30,000 bases of DNA from contig CM060317.1 in the NCBI GenBank assembly GCA_030674155.1, positions 38,570,689 to 38,600,688 of the forward strand. Reading direction: 5' to 3'. Below, one piece after another: positions 20,466 to 30,000 of this stretch. The notes under the pieces are model-generated. The model saw only the letters and a program-made list of their open reading frames with translations. It searched no databases and was not told the origin of the DNA. The stretch's first letter is position 1. The number at the start of each line of letters is the position of its first letter. A program made the position numbers and the translations under genes. This DNA is from Stramonita haemastoma. Taxonomy: Eukaryota > Mollusca > Gastropoda > Neogastropoda > Muricidae.

Positions 20466-21056
20466 GTGGGTGTGTGCATGCAATTAAGAGTCCACACGCA
20501 CACACACAAAATCAGATGTTACCTGTGTTGGTGGAGATGTAGTGATGAGGAAGGACTCTCATCACACTCATTCTCACGACAGCGACGGCACCTTAGAGGA
20601 TTTCAGATTCCTCATCTTCTTTCTCTTCAAAAGTATTGCCATCAAAAAACAACAACAACCCCCCCTCCCACCCCCCAAAACAATAAGAAACCAAACCAAC
20701 TATTGTTAAACAGGTTACAAAAAAAATCAAGTATGATATTGATAAGTAGAATACAGTTTTTACTGTAATACAAGCTTTACTGTAAGTAGTACATAGTATG
20801 TTAGACGGTTTCTGCAAATAATGTTACCTTTAAAAATACCACCATGTCTTTTCACTATTTTGGACAATAGTAACTTGACCCCACCCTCCAAATTTTTTCA
20901 TCAGGTAAAAATATATCTTCACTGAATAAAATACACAACCCCACAAACTTTGGAATACTGGAAGTACAGAAAACTGTGAAAATTAAAAAAAAAGAAAAGA
21001 AAATGAAGTAAACAGCAGAAGTGATAACTATATTATTAGAAGAGACAGATATAGAC

Positions 21057-21089
<33 letters not shown>

Positions 21090-22620
21090 AAGAGAGAGAC
21101 AGAGACAGTGAGAGACACAGAGAGAGAGAGTCAAGAACAGAAAACCCCGGCAACAACAAAAAATAAAGGCAAAACAAACCCTATGAACAATACAAAACTC
21201 TCAAAATAAATGATGTTACAATCACTAAAAATATTCAAATATTTTGGATAAAAAGAGGTCATATATTCTAAAAGCAGCAAACAGAATGCGTGATACACTA
21301 CAAAATCTTACTTGTAACCACCATTCTATGCAAAATACTACCTCATTTTTTCCGTTAAAAAGTTACATGTTTTTAAAAGCTGTAACAAAGCGACAATACT
21401 AAAATCTCTTTCGCAGCTTATGAAAAGACAAACAAACATAAACATGCCCTCCATTTAGGAAAGCACAAAGACAGCCAAAAAAAAAAAAAAAATCAGTGCA
21501 AACAAATCATTTAAATCCTTCTTGAATGGCATTATACCATTTCACCAAAAAATCACTATGGTTTTGGTTTTCTTGTGTATTTGCTTGACTTCTTTCCTGT
21601 CACCCCATGAATGAAAAGGCCACAACTCTGTTTCCCTCTCCACAACAATGTTTACCTGTGAATCTCTACACCTTTTTTGGTACCTTTTTTATCAAAATTG
21701 TTTGCTTGCTCTGTTGTTCCATGCCTTTTTTTCTGCTTTTAAATAGCAAACAGTTTTTATCATATGTCTGGAACAGACTCACTGTTTCTTTTTATTCAGA
21801 TTTGCAGGGGTACTGCAGTTATACTTCCACGTATCAGAATAATCTTTCTCCTGTTCTCTCTTGATCTCAAAGCAGTGCCAACAACCAAACATTCAACAAT
21901 ATCATATGCATACATCTCAAAACAAGCAAAACAAACATATTAAAAAAAAAAATCATCTTTTGCTCTGAAACTATCTAATGCCGAAACACAATCAACACCA
22001 TCACAGACTTTCATTACAACAACCTAACTACATCTTTGGCCTGAAATTGTCCACATATGGCTAATGCAGTTACCACTTAACAGTTATTCTTTTTAAAAAA
22101 AAAAAAAAAAAAAAAGGATAAAAAGAGAAAACAATCAGAATAGATATTGAGTCACCACACACAAATTGTCTACTGCCATTTCAAACAAGGAAGGCACGTA
22201 AGTTTATTGAGTTAACTCAATGCTTCATTACATAGCAAACTGAAGGGGAGAGGGGTTGTTTTGATCTTCTGCATTTTTGTCAGTAGCTTGTGGGCAGAAT
22301 GGCACTACATGTAAAGCATTAATGATTTATAACAACATGATGTGCCGGTCTTGTTTGAAGCATGGTGAGCCTTAATTAATCAATGCTGTTGACACACCTC
22401 CACTTTGATTCAAACATACGGACTTTTCCAGCAGACTTGCTTCTGACACTCTTTAGTTTAAAAAAAAACAAAAAACAACTAAAACACCACAAAAAACCTG
22501 TAGGGATATATTGGCTGAAAGACAAACACTTTAAGATATCAAGTGCAAGTGCCTACGAGTTTAGCTTTAGAGCTAGTATTGTAAGTGATGGCAACAAAAA
22601 CAGCAGCGGGTGAGTTTTTT
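20463..22620. other. AT-rich stretch, no gene seen
   Basis: No exon recognised. It contains a (GAGACA)-rich purine tract at about 21045-21130 and poly-A runs near 21478-21492 and 22097-22116. It lies downstream of the minus-strand gene's stop codon, so parts may be transcribed as 3'UTR. Confidence 0.45.
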
Positions 22621-22624
22621 TTCT

Positions 22625-22630
22625 TTTATT
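22625..22630 (-). terminator. Candidate poly(A) signal of Ig-like gene
   Basis: TTTATT on the plus strand is AATAAA on the minus strand, about 130 bases after the stop codon at 22758-22760. It is the nearest canonical signal; similar hexamers further on mean a longer 3'UTR is possible. Confidence 0.45.
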
Positions 22631-22757
22631 ATTTGATTATATTATTGATTCATTCCATTGATTAAGATGGTCAGAGTTTTTCTCTTGGTGTTGTTGGTGT
22701 TGATGTTGATGACTGACGGTGATGGTGATGGTGACTCCTCTGAGGTGATCAGCTGCA

Positions 22758-22846
22758 CTACCAGAGGGAGAGGAGACTGAGCACCACAGACAGGCAGCAC
22801 AGGAGGGAGGCAGCCGCCATTGCTGCTGAACTGGGTATCACTTCCT
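22758..22846 (-). CDS. Ig-like GPI protein, terminal exon
   Basis: Acceptor TTTGTGTTTCAG|AGGAAGTG enters in phase 1, matching the phase-1 donor of the exon at 24658-24793 (codon G|AG). The exon encodes EEVIPSSAAMAAAS followed by LLCCLSVVLSLLSLW and a TAG stop. A small-residue stretch (SSAA) before a hydrophobic segment of about 15 residues that runs to the very C-terminus is the usual form of a GPI-anchor attachment signal. In mature GPI proteins this tail is removed and replaced by the lipid at the outer face of the membrane. A single-pass anchor with no cytoplasmic tail is the alternative. Confidence 0.7.
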
Positions 22847-22887
22847 CTGAAACACAAATATCATAACCAAGGTCACCTTCTGGTGGC

Positions 22888-23071
22888 TGCAACACACTGG
22901 ACATGCAACACACTGCACATGCAACATGCTGCACATGCAACACACTGCACATGCTACACACTGCACATGCAACACGCTGCACATGCAACACACTGCACAT
23001 GCTACACACTGCACATGCAACACACTGCACGTGCAACACACTGCACGTGCAACACACTGGACATGCAACAC
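22888..23071. repeat. 16-bp tandem repeat, about 11.5 copies
   Basis: Unit ATGCAACACACTGCAC with minor variants (CTACAC, ACACGC, GTGCAA, TGGAC). It lies in the last intron of the Ig-like gene, starting only about 40 bases before the terminal-exon acceptor in transcript order. On the transcribed strand each unit contains GTGCAG. Confidence 0.9.
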
Positions 23072-24657
23072 AGCTTATAACCTAAGGTTCCATCCAGCAT
23101 TTGAACTTTAAAAAAAAAATTGATAGAAAATGTCCCCAGTTTTTTAAAAATTATTTTTTATTCTATTGGTCTTGAAATTGTGGGTTGCAGGTTTGAATCT
23201 AGGTAAACCTGTACAATAACTATTTGGGATTTTTCACACTTATTTTGTAGATGAACTTATGTGTAAACCTGCCAGTTCCATGAACCCTTTCATGTTTGAT
23301 GATCAAGTAAGCACCTTTAAAAAAAAAAATCTTACAATTCTTCATAGCATTTGATGCGTTGAAGAAAACACTTACAGATCTGATCCGTCATACATCAATG
23401 AGTGCATTGGGTTAGGCAAAGTGCTAGGCATCTGCATGGAGGATTTTTAAAAAAAATGTTGCATATGTGTCACTTCCTTGGGAAAAGAAAACAAACAAAA
23501 AAACCCTCCCTCAAACAAACAAAATAGGGAAAAAAAACCTGAAGGAGCAGCTGTCTTTTAATACAAGACCAATTGGAAATTGGCAAAACGGGACATAGTG
23601 GAAAAGAATGGTCATAAGCATTAATTTTTTCTTTAGCATCATAACATAGCCAAATCAAAATGCTAAAGACATCACCAAACTCATGCTAATCTGAGGACAT
23701 TTTTTATGGTTAACGAGTCATGGCAGTCTTCTTTTCAGAGCCATTTCTTAAACACAATAACACCTATCATTACATTTAAACATAACAAAACTACAAAGCC
23801 AATGCTGTCTTACATCATTATTACATCACTGTCATCCCCATTTATCATCATGCAATGGTCAAATCTTACAAGCTTCTTTTTTAAACATGAAAAATGTTAT
23901 CCATTACATGTCATTTCTTTCTTTCCATGGTTGATTTGGGCAAAATACTTCATTCATTTTCATTTCAACAGACAAAAATTTTGAAAACAGCAATTCTTTT
24001 TCTTCGTCGAATGCTCAGACAGCAATAATTGTTGTCTGTCATATGAGCGAAAGCACATCGCACTGCTATTGAGCACCTAACAAGTCGGGCCCCGCGTATC
24101 CGACTTCAGCAAGGAAAACAGGAATGAAAACCTTCAAGTGTATTTCAAGAATTATTCAAAACATTACCTAACAAAGTTGAAACACAACTAATTGTGTGTA
24201 TATCTGTTACGAAAACACCGACTATCATTACAAGGAAGAAGATGTGTTGCTAAGCTGTCAGTTTCCCCCCTACTTTCAGCTCCTTTCAGCTGCTATCCAT
24301 TCACTCCCATCCCAGATGGTGCTAACTATAGCAGAAACTGACCACATCTGGACTTGGTAAAAGAAAGGGGTAGGCTAAATTTAGCACTCTTGACTGAGTG
24401 ATATTGGATCTGCACATTGTGCCTGAGGAATAATACAAATGCATAATTACAAGAACAGAAAGTAATATACGTGTGAAGTTATGATGGGTTGTGAGCACCT
24501 GCTGGTTGTAACACTACAGTTTGTTGTTGTTTCTGTTTCTCAGCTAGAGCTCTGAGGTTCACGAATGGTGAGATTTTTGCATATTATGCAACCATTTTGG
24601 CCGACCATTAAGTAAGCCGCATTCTGAATCCAGGGAACACTATAGTTTGAAACTCAC

Positions 24658-24793
24658 CTTTAATAAGCGTTGCTTTTGTTCGAAACTTCTGGCCACTTTT
24701 TGTGAAGATGTCCAGGAAATAAAAGGTGTCAAAATGATCTTCATCCACCTGGTACAAGTCCAAAGTGACCTCTGTAGTGTCTTTGTCAATTTC
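24658..24793 (-). CDS. Ig-like GPI protein, membrane-proximal exon
   Basis: 136 bases between acceptor GTGTTGATACAG|GAAATT (phase 0) and donor ATTAAAG|GTGAGT (phase 1). It encodes EIDKDTTEVTLDLYQVDE, then DHFDTFYFLDIFTKSGQ and a basic end to TLIK. The pattern of alternating hydrophobic residues fits the second half of an Ig-like beta-sandwich begun by the preceding exon. The canonical F-strand Cys (D-x-G-x-Y-x-C) is not present; FYFLD stands in that position, so this would be a non-canonical Ig domain lacking the usual disulfide. Both splice sites and phases agree with the neighbouring exons. Confidence 0.75.
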
Positions 24794-25109
24794 CTGTATC
24801 AACACACAAAGCATCAATGTTATCCTCCAATTCAACTGTTTGTACTGTATTTGTATGTGTGCTTTGAAATAAACATGTTCCAAAAAGTCACCAGTGCTAT
24901 TTTGGTATTATTGAAACATATGACTACCGTCACATATCATTTTTAAAAAGCTATTTGCCTTGATTGGTTAATTTACTATGGCTCATCTGTCAGACTTAAT
25001 AGGTATACAGGTTGGATCAGGTGAAAGTAACAAATAAAAACACTGCTGGTAAAACTACTCTGACTGCATGCGGGGGATGGTGTCTAAACACATGTTCAGT
25101 GTGCATGCA

Positions 25110-25310
25110 CTTTTTATATATATTTCTTGTCATCTGTTCTTATCAACATGGATGACCTACTCTTCTGAAAGACAGAACAGGTTTTAACATTTGTGTAAGA
25201 TGTTCTGCATGTGTTCGCACACAGGGTCTTGATTTAAAATCTCATCTTAAGGACTCAAAGTGGAGTCAGAACTGATAACTCCAGGTGAAAAATGCCCCTG
25301 AACAGGTGTG
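25110..25310 (-). mobile_element. SINE family 1, diverged reverse copy
   Basis: Intronic minus-strand copy with GATGACCTACTCTTCTGAAAG, AAGATGTTCTGCATGTGTTCGC, ACACAGGGTCTTGATTTAAAATCTC and AAAGTGGAGTCAGAACTGATAACTCCAGG, corresponding to the family 1 body. It is more diverged than the other copies and lacks the tRNA head. Confidence 0.7.
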
Positions 25311-25451
25311 TTGGTGGTGGCTCAATTCTGGGCTTGATCACGAGCCATCACATGGCAAGTGCTCCATTCCAATCATGTTGAGAAACTCAAAACTCGAATA
25401 TTTTAATGAGGGTAGTTGGATAAGCCACAAGCTTCTTTACACCAGGCCCTC

Positions 25452-25552
<101 letters not shown>

Positions 25553-25684
25553 CAATGAACAAAGATTTATTCTTCAGGCCACCAGCCCCAAGAATGGGGG
25601 TAAACAAAGCATAGCAAAGCAAAGCAATAAAGCAAAAACAAAATAAAACCTCGTGACATATGTGGCAGCAGCCAAAACATATCA

Positions 25685-25885
<201 letters not shown>

Positions 25886-25912
25886 ACAAGAAGAGCATGT
25901 CCCAGCACATAC

Positions 25913-26097
25913 CACAATATCAATTTGGTGATAGTTCTGGCTGCTTTCATGAGGCACGATGACTTCCCCTGTGCTGTCTATCTCCCAGCTGTAACGGTCG
26001 ATCTGCACTTTGTCATGTTTGACAGTGCACTTGATTTTCACAAACTTGTCCATGGGTCGTGCACTCACGTTTTTGTCGCAGGAGACCTCTGGTTCCA
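25913..26097 (-). CDS. Ig-like GPI protein, second domain exon
   Basis: 185 bases between acceptor CATTCATTTCAG|TGGAACC (phase 1) and donor ATTGTG|GTATGT (phase 0). It encodes EPEVSCDKNVSARPMDKF, VKIKCTVKHDKVQIDRYSW and EIDSTGEVIVPHESSQNY. The Cys of KIKC and the Trp of YSWEID, 14 residues apart, have the spacing of Ig B-strand Cys and C-strand Trp; an additional Cys (EVSC) lies upstream. The domain is split between this exon and the next, unlike the single-exon domain before it. The entry base joins the C from the upstream exon to make a Leu codon. Confidence 0.75.
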
Positions 26098-26865
26098 CTG
26101 AAATGAATGAACAAAATCCCATGGAGTGTGGCTGCCTATGCGGCGAGGTTGTTAAAAACAGTGATACATGCAAACTTCTCATCCAGTGTGTGATTTCAAT
26201 CTCACAGTGATTCCCAGGTGGGATGAGTGAGTCAGAGTGCACATTCTGGGTGACCCCCAGAGTGTTAAGCTGGGGAATGCACAACACAACAACAAAGAAA
26301 AAAATACCAAAAAAACTTAACCTTTTCGCTGCTGACATATTTTGCTCAGGCACATGCTGAAGAAATTTTCAGAAACAGACAAAAATCATGCGTATGATTT
26401 TCAATTGCTTTTAATTCAGGAAATTCCTTAGATAGCTACATAAAAGTATATACTGAATGAAAGGAAATTGAATGAAGATTGTATTTGTGACAATTTTAAA
26501 AATATATAATTAGCCAGAGTGTCACATGGACTCTTTGAAAATGCAATAATAATAATATTACAAAAAGTCATTCATGATGCAATAAAGTGATGCGGAGCTC
26601 ACAACAGTTTGTACAACACATTGATTTGATGAATAAGACTGAAAAAAGCGTCAGAAAGTAGTGTTCAGATAAATACAAGCACTGCCTATCCACACACAGA
26701 ATGTGTGTGGTAGCCTACTTTCGGACAAACACTGCAAATAAACACACTGATTACTACTTCTACCTACCCATCATCTACCCAACTTCATCACATTGTTTAC
26801 ATCAGTATTATCACTGAATGCTTTCAAATGCCTATAAAAAACAGTCACGCCAACAGTTTTTTTTT

Positions 26866-26942
26866 CTCACACAGACAGACAGACAGACAGACACGAGCGT
26901 GCGCACACACACGCACACACCCCTCCCCCCCCCCCCCCCCCT
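26866..26942. repeat. (CAGA)n, (CA)n and poly-C tracts
   Basis: Five or six CAGA units at 26870-26891, CA-rich sequence and a C run at about 26925-26941. The surrounding intron 26098-27240 otherwise shows no exon or known repeat. Confidence 0.9.
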
Positions 26943-27243
26943 GCTCTTCACACAAACATACAGCCAGGGAGCCAGGGCAGATGTCAGCAAGAACAATAGC
27001 TCATCAACAAAACAGACACACACATTGATGACTGACAGCTAACGAGTAGCCTAGGTGACGAGTGACACACAAGGCCGCAACCACTTCAAAGTAGATCAAA
27101 CACATCAGCCACTCAGTGACTGGCTCGCTCGCTTGCTCACTGACCAAGCCCTGACCATACGATACACACATTTATTTGTTCTGTTTATGAATAAACAGAG
27201 AAAAAAGCACAATATAATCATGTTATAAAAGCGAATAAAGCCC

Positions 27244-27466
27244 TCAAATACACCCAACTGCATCTTGAAGGATACAATCTTCATCTTCCGATTCAGACGA
27301 CGAGTACTCAGAAGTTTCTTCCAGATCAAAACCTGAGTCGTTTGCATCAACTTCGCAAAGTTCAATGTCAACTGGATAAAAAAAAACCCTCATCTCCACT
27401 ATCTTGATCTCTATAAATTTCATCAATAACTTTGGAAACTGTGTAGGTCAGTTGAGGGGCAGCCAT
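27244..27466 (-). pseudogene. Acidic ORF fragment, possibly transposase N-terminus
   Basis: On the minus strand an ATG at 27466 reads MAAPQLTYTVSKVIDEIYRD and then QDSGDEGFF. After a run of nine T residues the frame changes and continues as PVDIELCEVDANDSGFDLE, then ETSEYSSSESEDEDC.. to a stop at 27244-27246. Short acidic, Ser-rich N-termini of this style are common in piggyBac-type transposases, but no catalytic region follows and I cannot confirm the family. It sits inside an intron of the Ig-like gene in the same orientation. It could instead be chance coding potential or an unrelated exon. Confidence 0.3.
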
Positions 27467-27617
27467 TTGCTTCGAAAACCCAAAAATTTGAACTTCACAG
27501 AACCTTGTTTACCATGCCGATTGAATGTCATAAAATATGCAAATAACTTGAACAAATGGGACTCATGGGTTGAAGATACATCAAGGGAGCTAAACAAATC
27601 ATAATAAGAAGGATTTT

Positions 27618-27651
27618 CAGCAATGCTGAGCTTGTCAACACAGCATTGCTG
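27618..27651. repeat. Perfect 11-bp inverted repeat
   Basis: CAGCAATGCTG at 27618-27628 and CAGCATTGCTG at 27641-27651 are exact reverse complements separated by 12 bases; a near-palindrome GACGAGCGGCGCTCGTC follows at about 27666-27682. The pair would form a hairpin in RNA or single-stranded DNA. Confidence 0.8.
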
Positions 27652-27809
27652 GTGGTGGCTTTTATGACGAGCGGCGCTCGTCAACAGCTCAGTGTAGGGG
27701 TTAATTTTGTAAAGTTGCTCCCCAATTTGGCTTTAAAAAAAAATTTCAACAGAGAGCATGGAGATGGTGTCTCCCTACCCCCCCCTCTCTCTCTCGTTGC
27801 TTGTTTCCT

Positions 27810-27811
<2 letters not shown>

Positions 27812-27878
<67 letters not shown>

Positions 27879-27988
27879 TGTGCGCGCGTGTGTGTGTGTG
27901 TGTGTGGGTGAGTGAGTGAGTGAGTGTGTGAGTGTGTGTGTGTGTCTGTGTGAGTGAGTGAGTGAGTGAGTGAGTGAGAGAGTGAGTA
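27812..27988. repeat. (GT)n and (GAGT)n microsatellite
   Basis: GT tract to about 27905, with GCGCGC interruptions, followed by several blocks of GAGT units to about 27988. The rest of the intron to 28477 has no exon recognised. Confidence 0.95.
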
Positions 27989-28475
27989 CTGTTTTCTTTG
28001 CATTCCTGTACATGTCAAAATATAAATGCATGCTTAGCCTTTTTGCCTTATTTTTTGTTGGGAGGGGGTGTGAGTTTTGGTGTTTTTTGTTTAAGAGCCC
28101 GATGTAAAAAAGAAGCTTGCGATGCTTAATCTATCACCCTCAGAAAAATATAAAAATTGTTCAAACTCTCTGTCCGTCTATCTGTCTGTCTGTCAACAAA
28201 TATGATGCCCAACACACATTTTTACCACCTGTATCTCACACTTGATAGACACCAATAATTCAGCTAAGAAGAAAAAGTTGACAGATTTTTTAAAATCCTA
28301 TAAGTTCAGAAAAATCACAAACTGCCAGTTTGAAATGGTGCGTCCTGTGATGGATGAGATGGGGTGGGTGGAGGGTGGGGTAATAGATTAAGCATCACAA
28401 GCTTTTTTTTTTTATATATATCTGGCCCTCTAAACAAAAAAACTCACCACAAAAAACAAAACAAAAAAAGATAAA

Positions 28476-28477
<2 letters not shown>

Positions 28478-28552
<75 letters not shown>
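28478..28552. repeat. (GT)n microsatellite
   Basis: A pure GT tract of about 75 bases in the intron, about 70 bases past the donor of the first Ig-domain exon in transcript order. Confidence 0.95.
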
Positions 28553-28553
<1 letters not shown>

Positions 28554-28623
28554 AGCATTGCAAAAAATCTCCCTGGCCAACTTCTTTCTGAGCACAGAAC
28601 TTGAGGTGGCTACTGCTACTCAC

Positions 28624-28985
28624 GAGCGATGACGGACAGTGGCACACTGGCCTCTACGGCCACGGCCCCATCAAAGCCGCCCTTGGCCACACAGCGCAGA
28701 TGGTGGCCAGTGTTGGCCGCGGTCAGGTCGATCTTGGTGGCCGTGGCCGAGGCTTCGTAGCGACGGGCGCTGGCCATTTTGGACCGCCGCTGGTCCAGCA
28801 TGAGTTTGGTGCCTCCCGTCTCCTGTTCCTCGTCTCCCAGGAAAATGTGGATGGAAGCATCGGGTTGAAGCCGTAAGCGGAACACGTCACTCCATACCGG
28901 CCCTCCTCACGCTGGATGGGCTCCCTGACCTCTCCGGTGAGAGATTCCTCCCCATCAAACTGCATGGTCACCGACTCCACGTCAT
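28624..28985 (-). CDS. Ig-like GPI protein, first visible domain exon
   Basis: Acceptor GTGCTGCGTGTGCAG|ATGACG and donor ATCGCTC|GTGAGT bound a 362-base exon. Both ends are phase 1 if one missing base is allowed, the usual 1-1 layout of an Ig-domain exon. The first part reads DVESVTMQFDGEESL, REEGRYGVTCSAYGFNP. After a one-base loss in the C run at about 28871-28874 it continues DASIHIFLGDEEQETGG, then DLTAANTGHHLRCVAKGG and VPLSVIA. The Cys of VTCSA and of LRCVA are the expected B- and F-strand disulfide pair; the usual core Trp is replaced (IHIFLG). Upstream exons, including any signal peptide, lie beyond the window. Such proteins act in adhesion or immune recognition; the actual ligand cannot be told. 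Confidence 0.75.
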
Positions 28986-29072
28986 CTGCACACGCAGCAC
29001 AGGGATCTGGTTAATTAAGGACCAACGAAAAGTACAGGGAAGCAAACCAGCAACAAGGGATCTATGAACTTT

Positions 29073-29687
29073 GAGACGAAATCTTCTGAATTTAACACTT
29101 CCCTGCTTCAAAATTCCTTCAAAGCTCTTGGCAAAATGAGACAAAATCTTCTGAATTCAACACTTCCCTGCTTCAAAATTCTTTCAAAGCTCTTGGGTAA
29201 ATGAGACAAAATCTTCTAAGTTCAATACTTCCCTGCTTCAAAATTCTTTCAATGAGACAAAATCTAAATTCAACACTTCCCTGCTTCAAAATTCCTTCAA
29301 AGCTCTTGGCTAAATGAGACAAAATCTTCTGAATTCAACACTTCCCTGCTTCAAAATTCTTTCAAAGCTCTTGGGTAAATGAGACAAAATCTTCTAAGTT
29401 CAATACTTCCCTGCTTCAAAATTCTTTCAATGAGACAAAATCTAAATTCAACACTTCCCTGCTTCAAAATTCCTTCAAAGCTCTTGGCTAAATGAGACAA
29501 AATCTTCTGAATTCAACACTTCCCTGCTTCAAAATTCTTTCAAAGCTCTTGGCTAAATGAGACAAAATCTTCTGAATTCAACACTTCCCTGCTTCAAAAT
29601 TCTTTCAAAGCTCTTGGCTAAATGAGACAAAATCTTCTGAATTCAACACTTCCCTGCTTCAAAATTCTTTCAAAGCTCTTGGCTAAA
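29073..29687. repeat. 65-bp tandem repeat with 178-bp higher order
   Basis: Ten copies of a unit containing TTCAACACTTCCCTGCTTCA and AAATTCTTTCAAAGCTCTTGG. The CCCTGCTTC anchor occurs at 29101, 29166, 29231, 29279, 29344, 29409, 29457, 29522, 29587 and 29652, so the spacing is 65, 65, 48, 65, 65, 48, 65, 65, 65. The 48-base units lack AAGCTCTTGG..AAAT and CTTCTG. The 65+65+48 block of 178 bases is itself repeated. Confidence 0.95.
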
Positions 29688-30000
29688 GACTGCAATTTGA
29701 GCGATTGCTTTCTTTCCATCTGTGCTTGTTCCTTATGTGACACTTTCTCTGGATTATAATAATGTGAAAAGACAGAAAGCTTTGCCCCGTTCACTCACTC
29801 TATCCTGGTATGTTAATGGTAAATGAGAGCTCAGGGTCAATACAGCCTTCTCATTCCCCTCAATATCATGATATATACAGTTATCTTGGGTGCTACAAAA
29901 TCTGGCTGGATCATGCACTTCCCAATCTAGCCATGGTGGCACGATGTTTCATGAGCTGAACTCTTGGCTGGAAGCTTGAAAGTACAGATTCCATTACAAA
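29688..30000. other. Intron or flank, no exon supported
   Basis: Unique AT-rich sequence. A minus-strand frame at 29754-29942 looks partly protein-like, but it does not give a phase-compatible exon for the Ig-like gene. Confidence 0.4.

Noticed and set aside
22820..23111. Repetitive Thr/His/Cys frames on both strands
   Set aside because: They are the 16-bp tandem repeat read in frames with a 48-base period; open on both strands, no start context.
29754..29942. Possible further upstream exon of the Ig-like gene
   Set aside because: A GTGAGT donor exists, but the phase needed to join the exon at 28985 (phase 1) has a TAG just before it, and the open frame ends in the wrong phase.

Overview
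The window is animal nuclear DNA, most likely from a gastropod-like mollusc or another lophotrochozoan. Coding sequence is confined to small exons with GT-AG borders separated by kilobase introns. A TATA-type promoter and poly(A) signals are visible. The rest is dense in (CA)n, (GA)n and (CTGT)n microsatellites, tRNA-derived SINEs and a decayed LINE. There are no prokaryotic hallmarks. The taxon is an inference from repeat style, not from a diagnostic gene.

Left third (about 360-9170, + strand): one gene. A promoter with a perfect CRE and a TATA box (364-461) precedes a possible tiny first exon (505-532). Three firmly linked coding exons follow (3376-4682, 7142-7291, 8666-9034), then a poly(A) signal at 9145. 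The three exons join in phase 0 and encode a low-complexity N-terminus, a DUSP domain, a Ubl domain of USP4/11/15 type, a long coiled coil and a C-terminal KCTD-type T1/BTB domain. There is no ubiquitin peptidase domain. This looks like a chimera of deubiquitinase substrate-recognition modules with a Cullin-3 adaptor module and is the most interesting object in the window. Intron repeats include a triplicated splice-donor segment and a foldback-like element built of 16-bp units.

Middle (about 9170-22600): no host gene recognised. It holds a decayed non-LTR retrotransposon (about 12005-15757, + strand) with endonuclease and reverse-transcriptase remnants. A 37-copy, 31-bp minisatellite has grown out of its coding sequence, and SINEs of two families have inserted into it. 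Further SINE copies, a Z-DNA-prone CA/GC tract and long AT-rich stretches make up the remainder.

Right third (22758-28985 and beyond, - strand): the 3' part of a gene for an immunoglobulin-like cell-surface protein. Four exons at 28985-28624, 26097-25913, 24793-24658 and 22846-22758 join in matching phases (1, 0, 1). They end in a short hydrophobic tail typical of a GPI-anchor signal. The 5' exons lie beyond the window. A 178-bp higher-order tandem repeat (29073-29687) sits in the upstream intron.

Both genes carry single-base frame breaks inside otherwise well-conserved coding sequence. Two of the four lie in short C runs, which points to consensus errors more than to pseudogenes, but only reads or transcripts can settle it.
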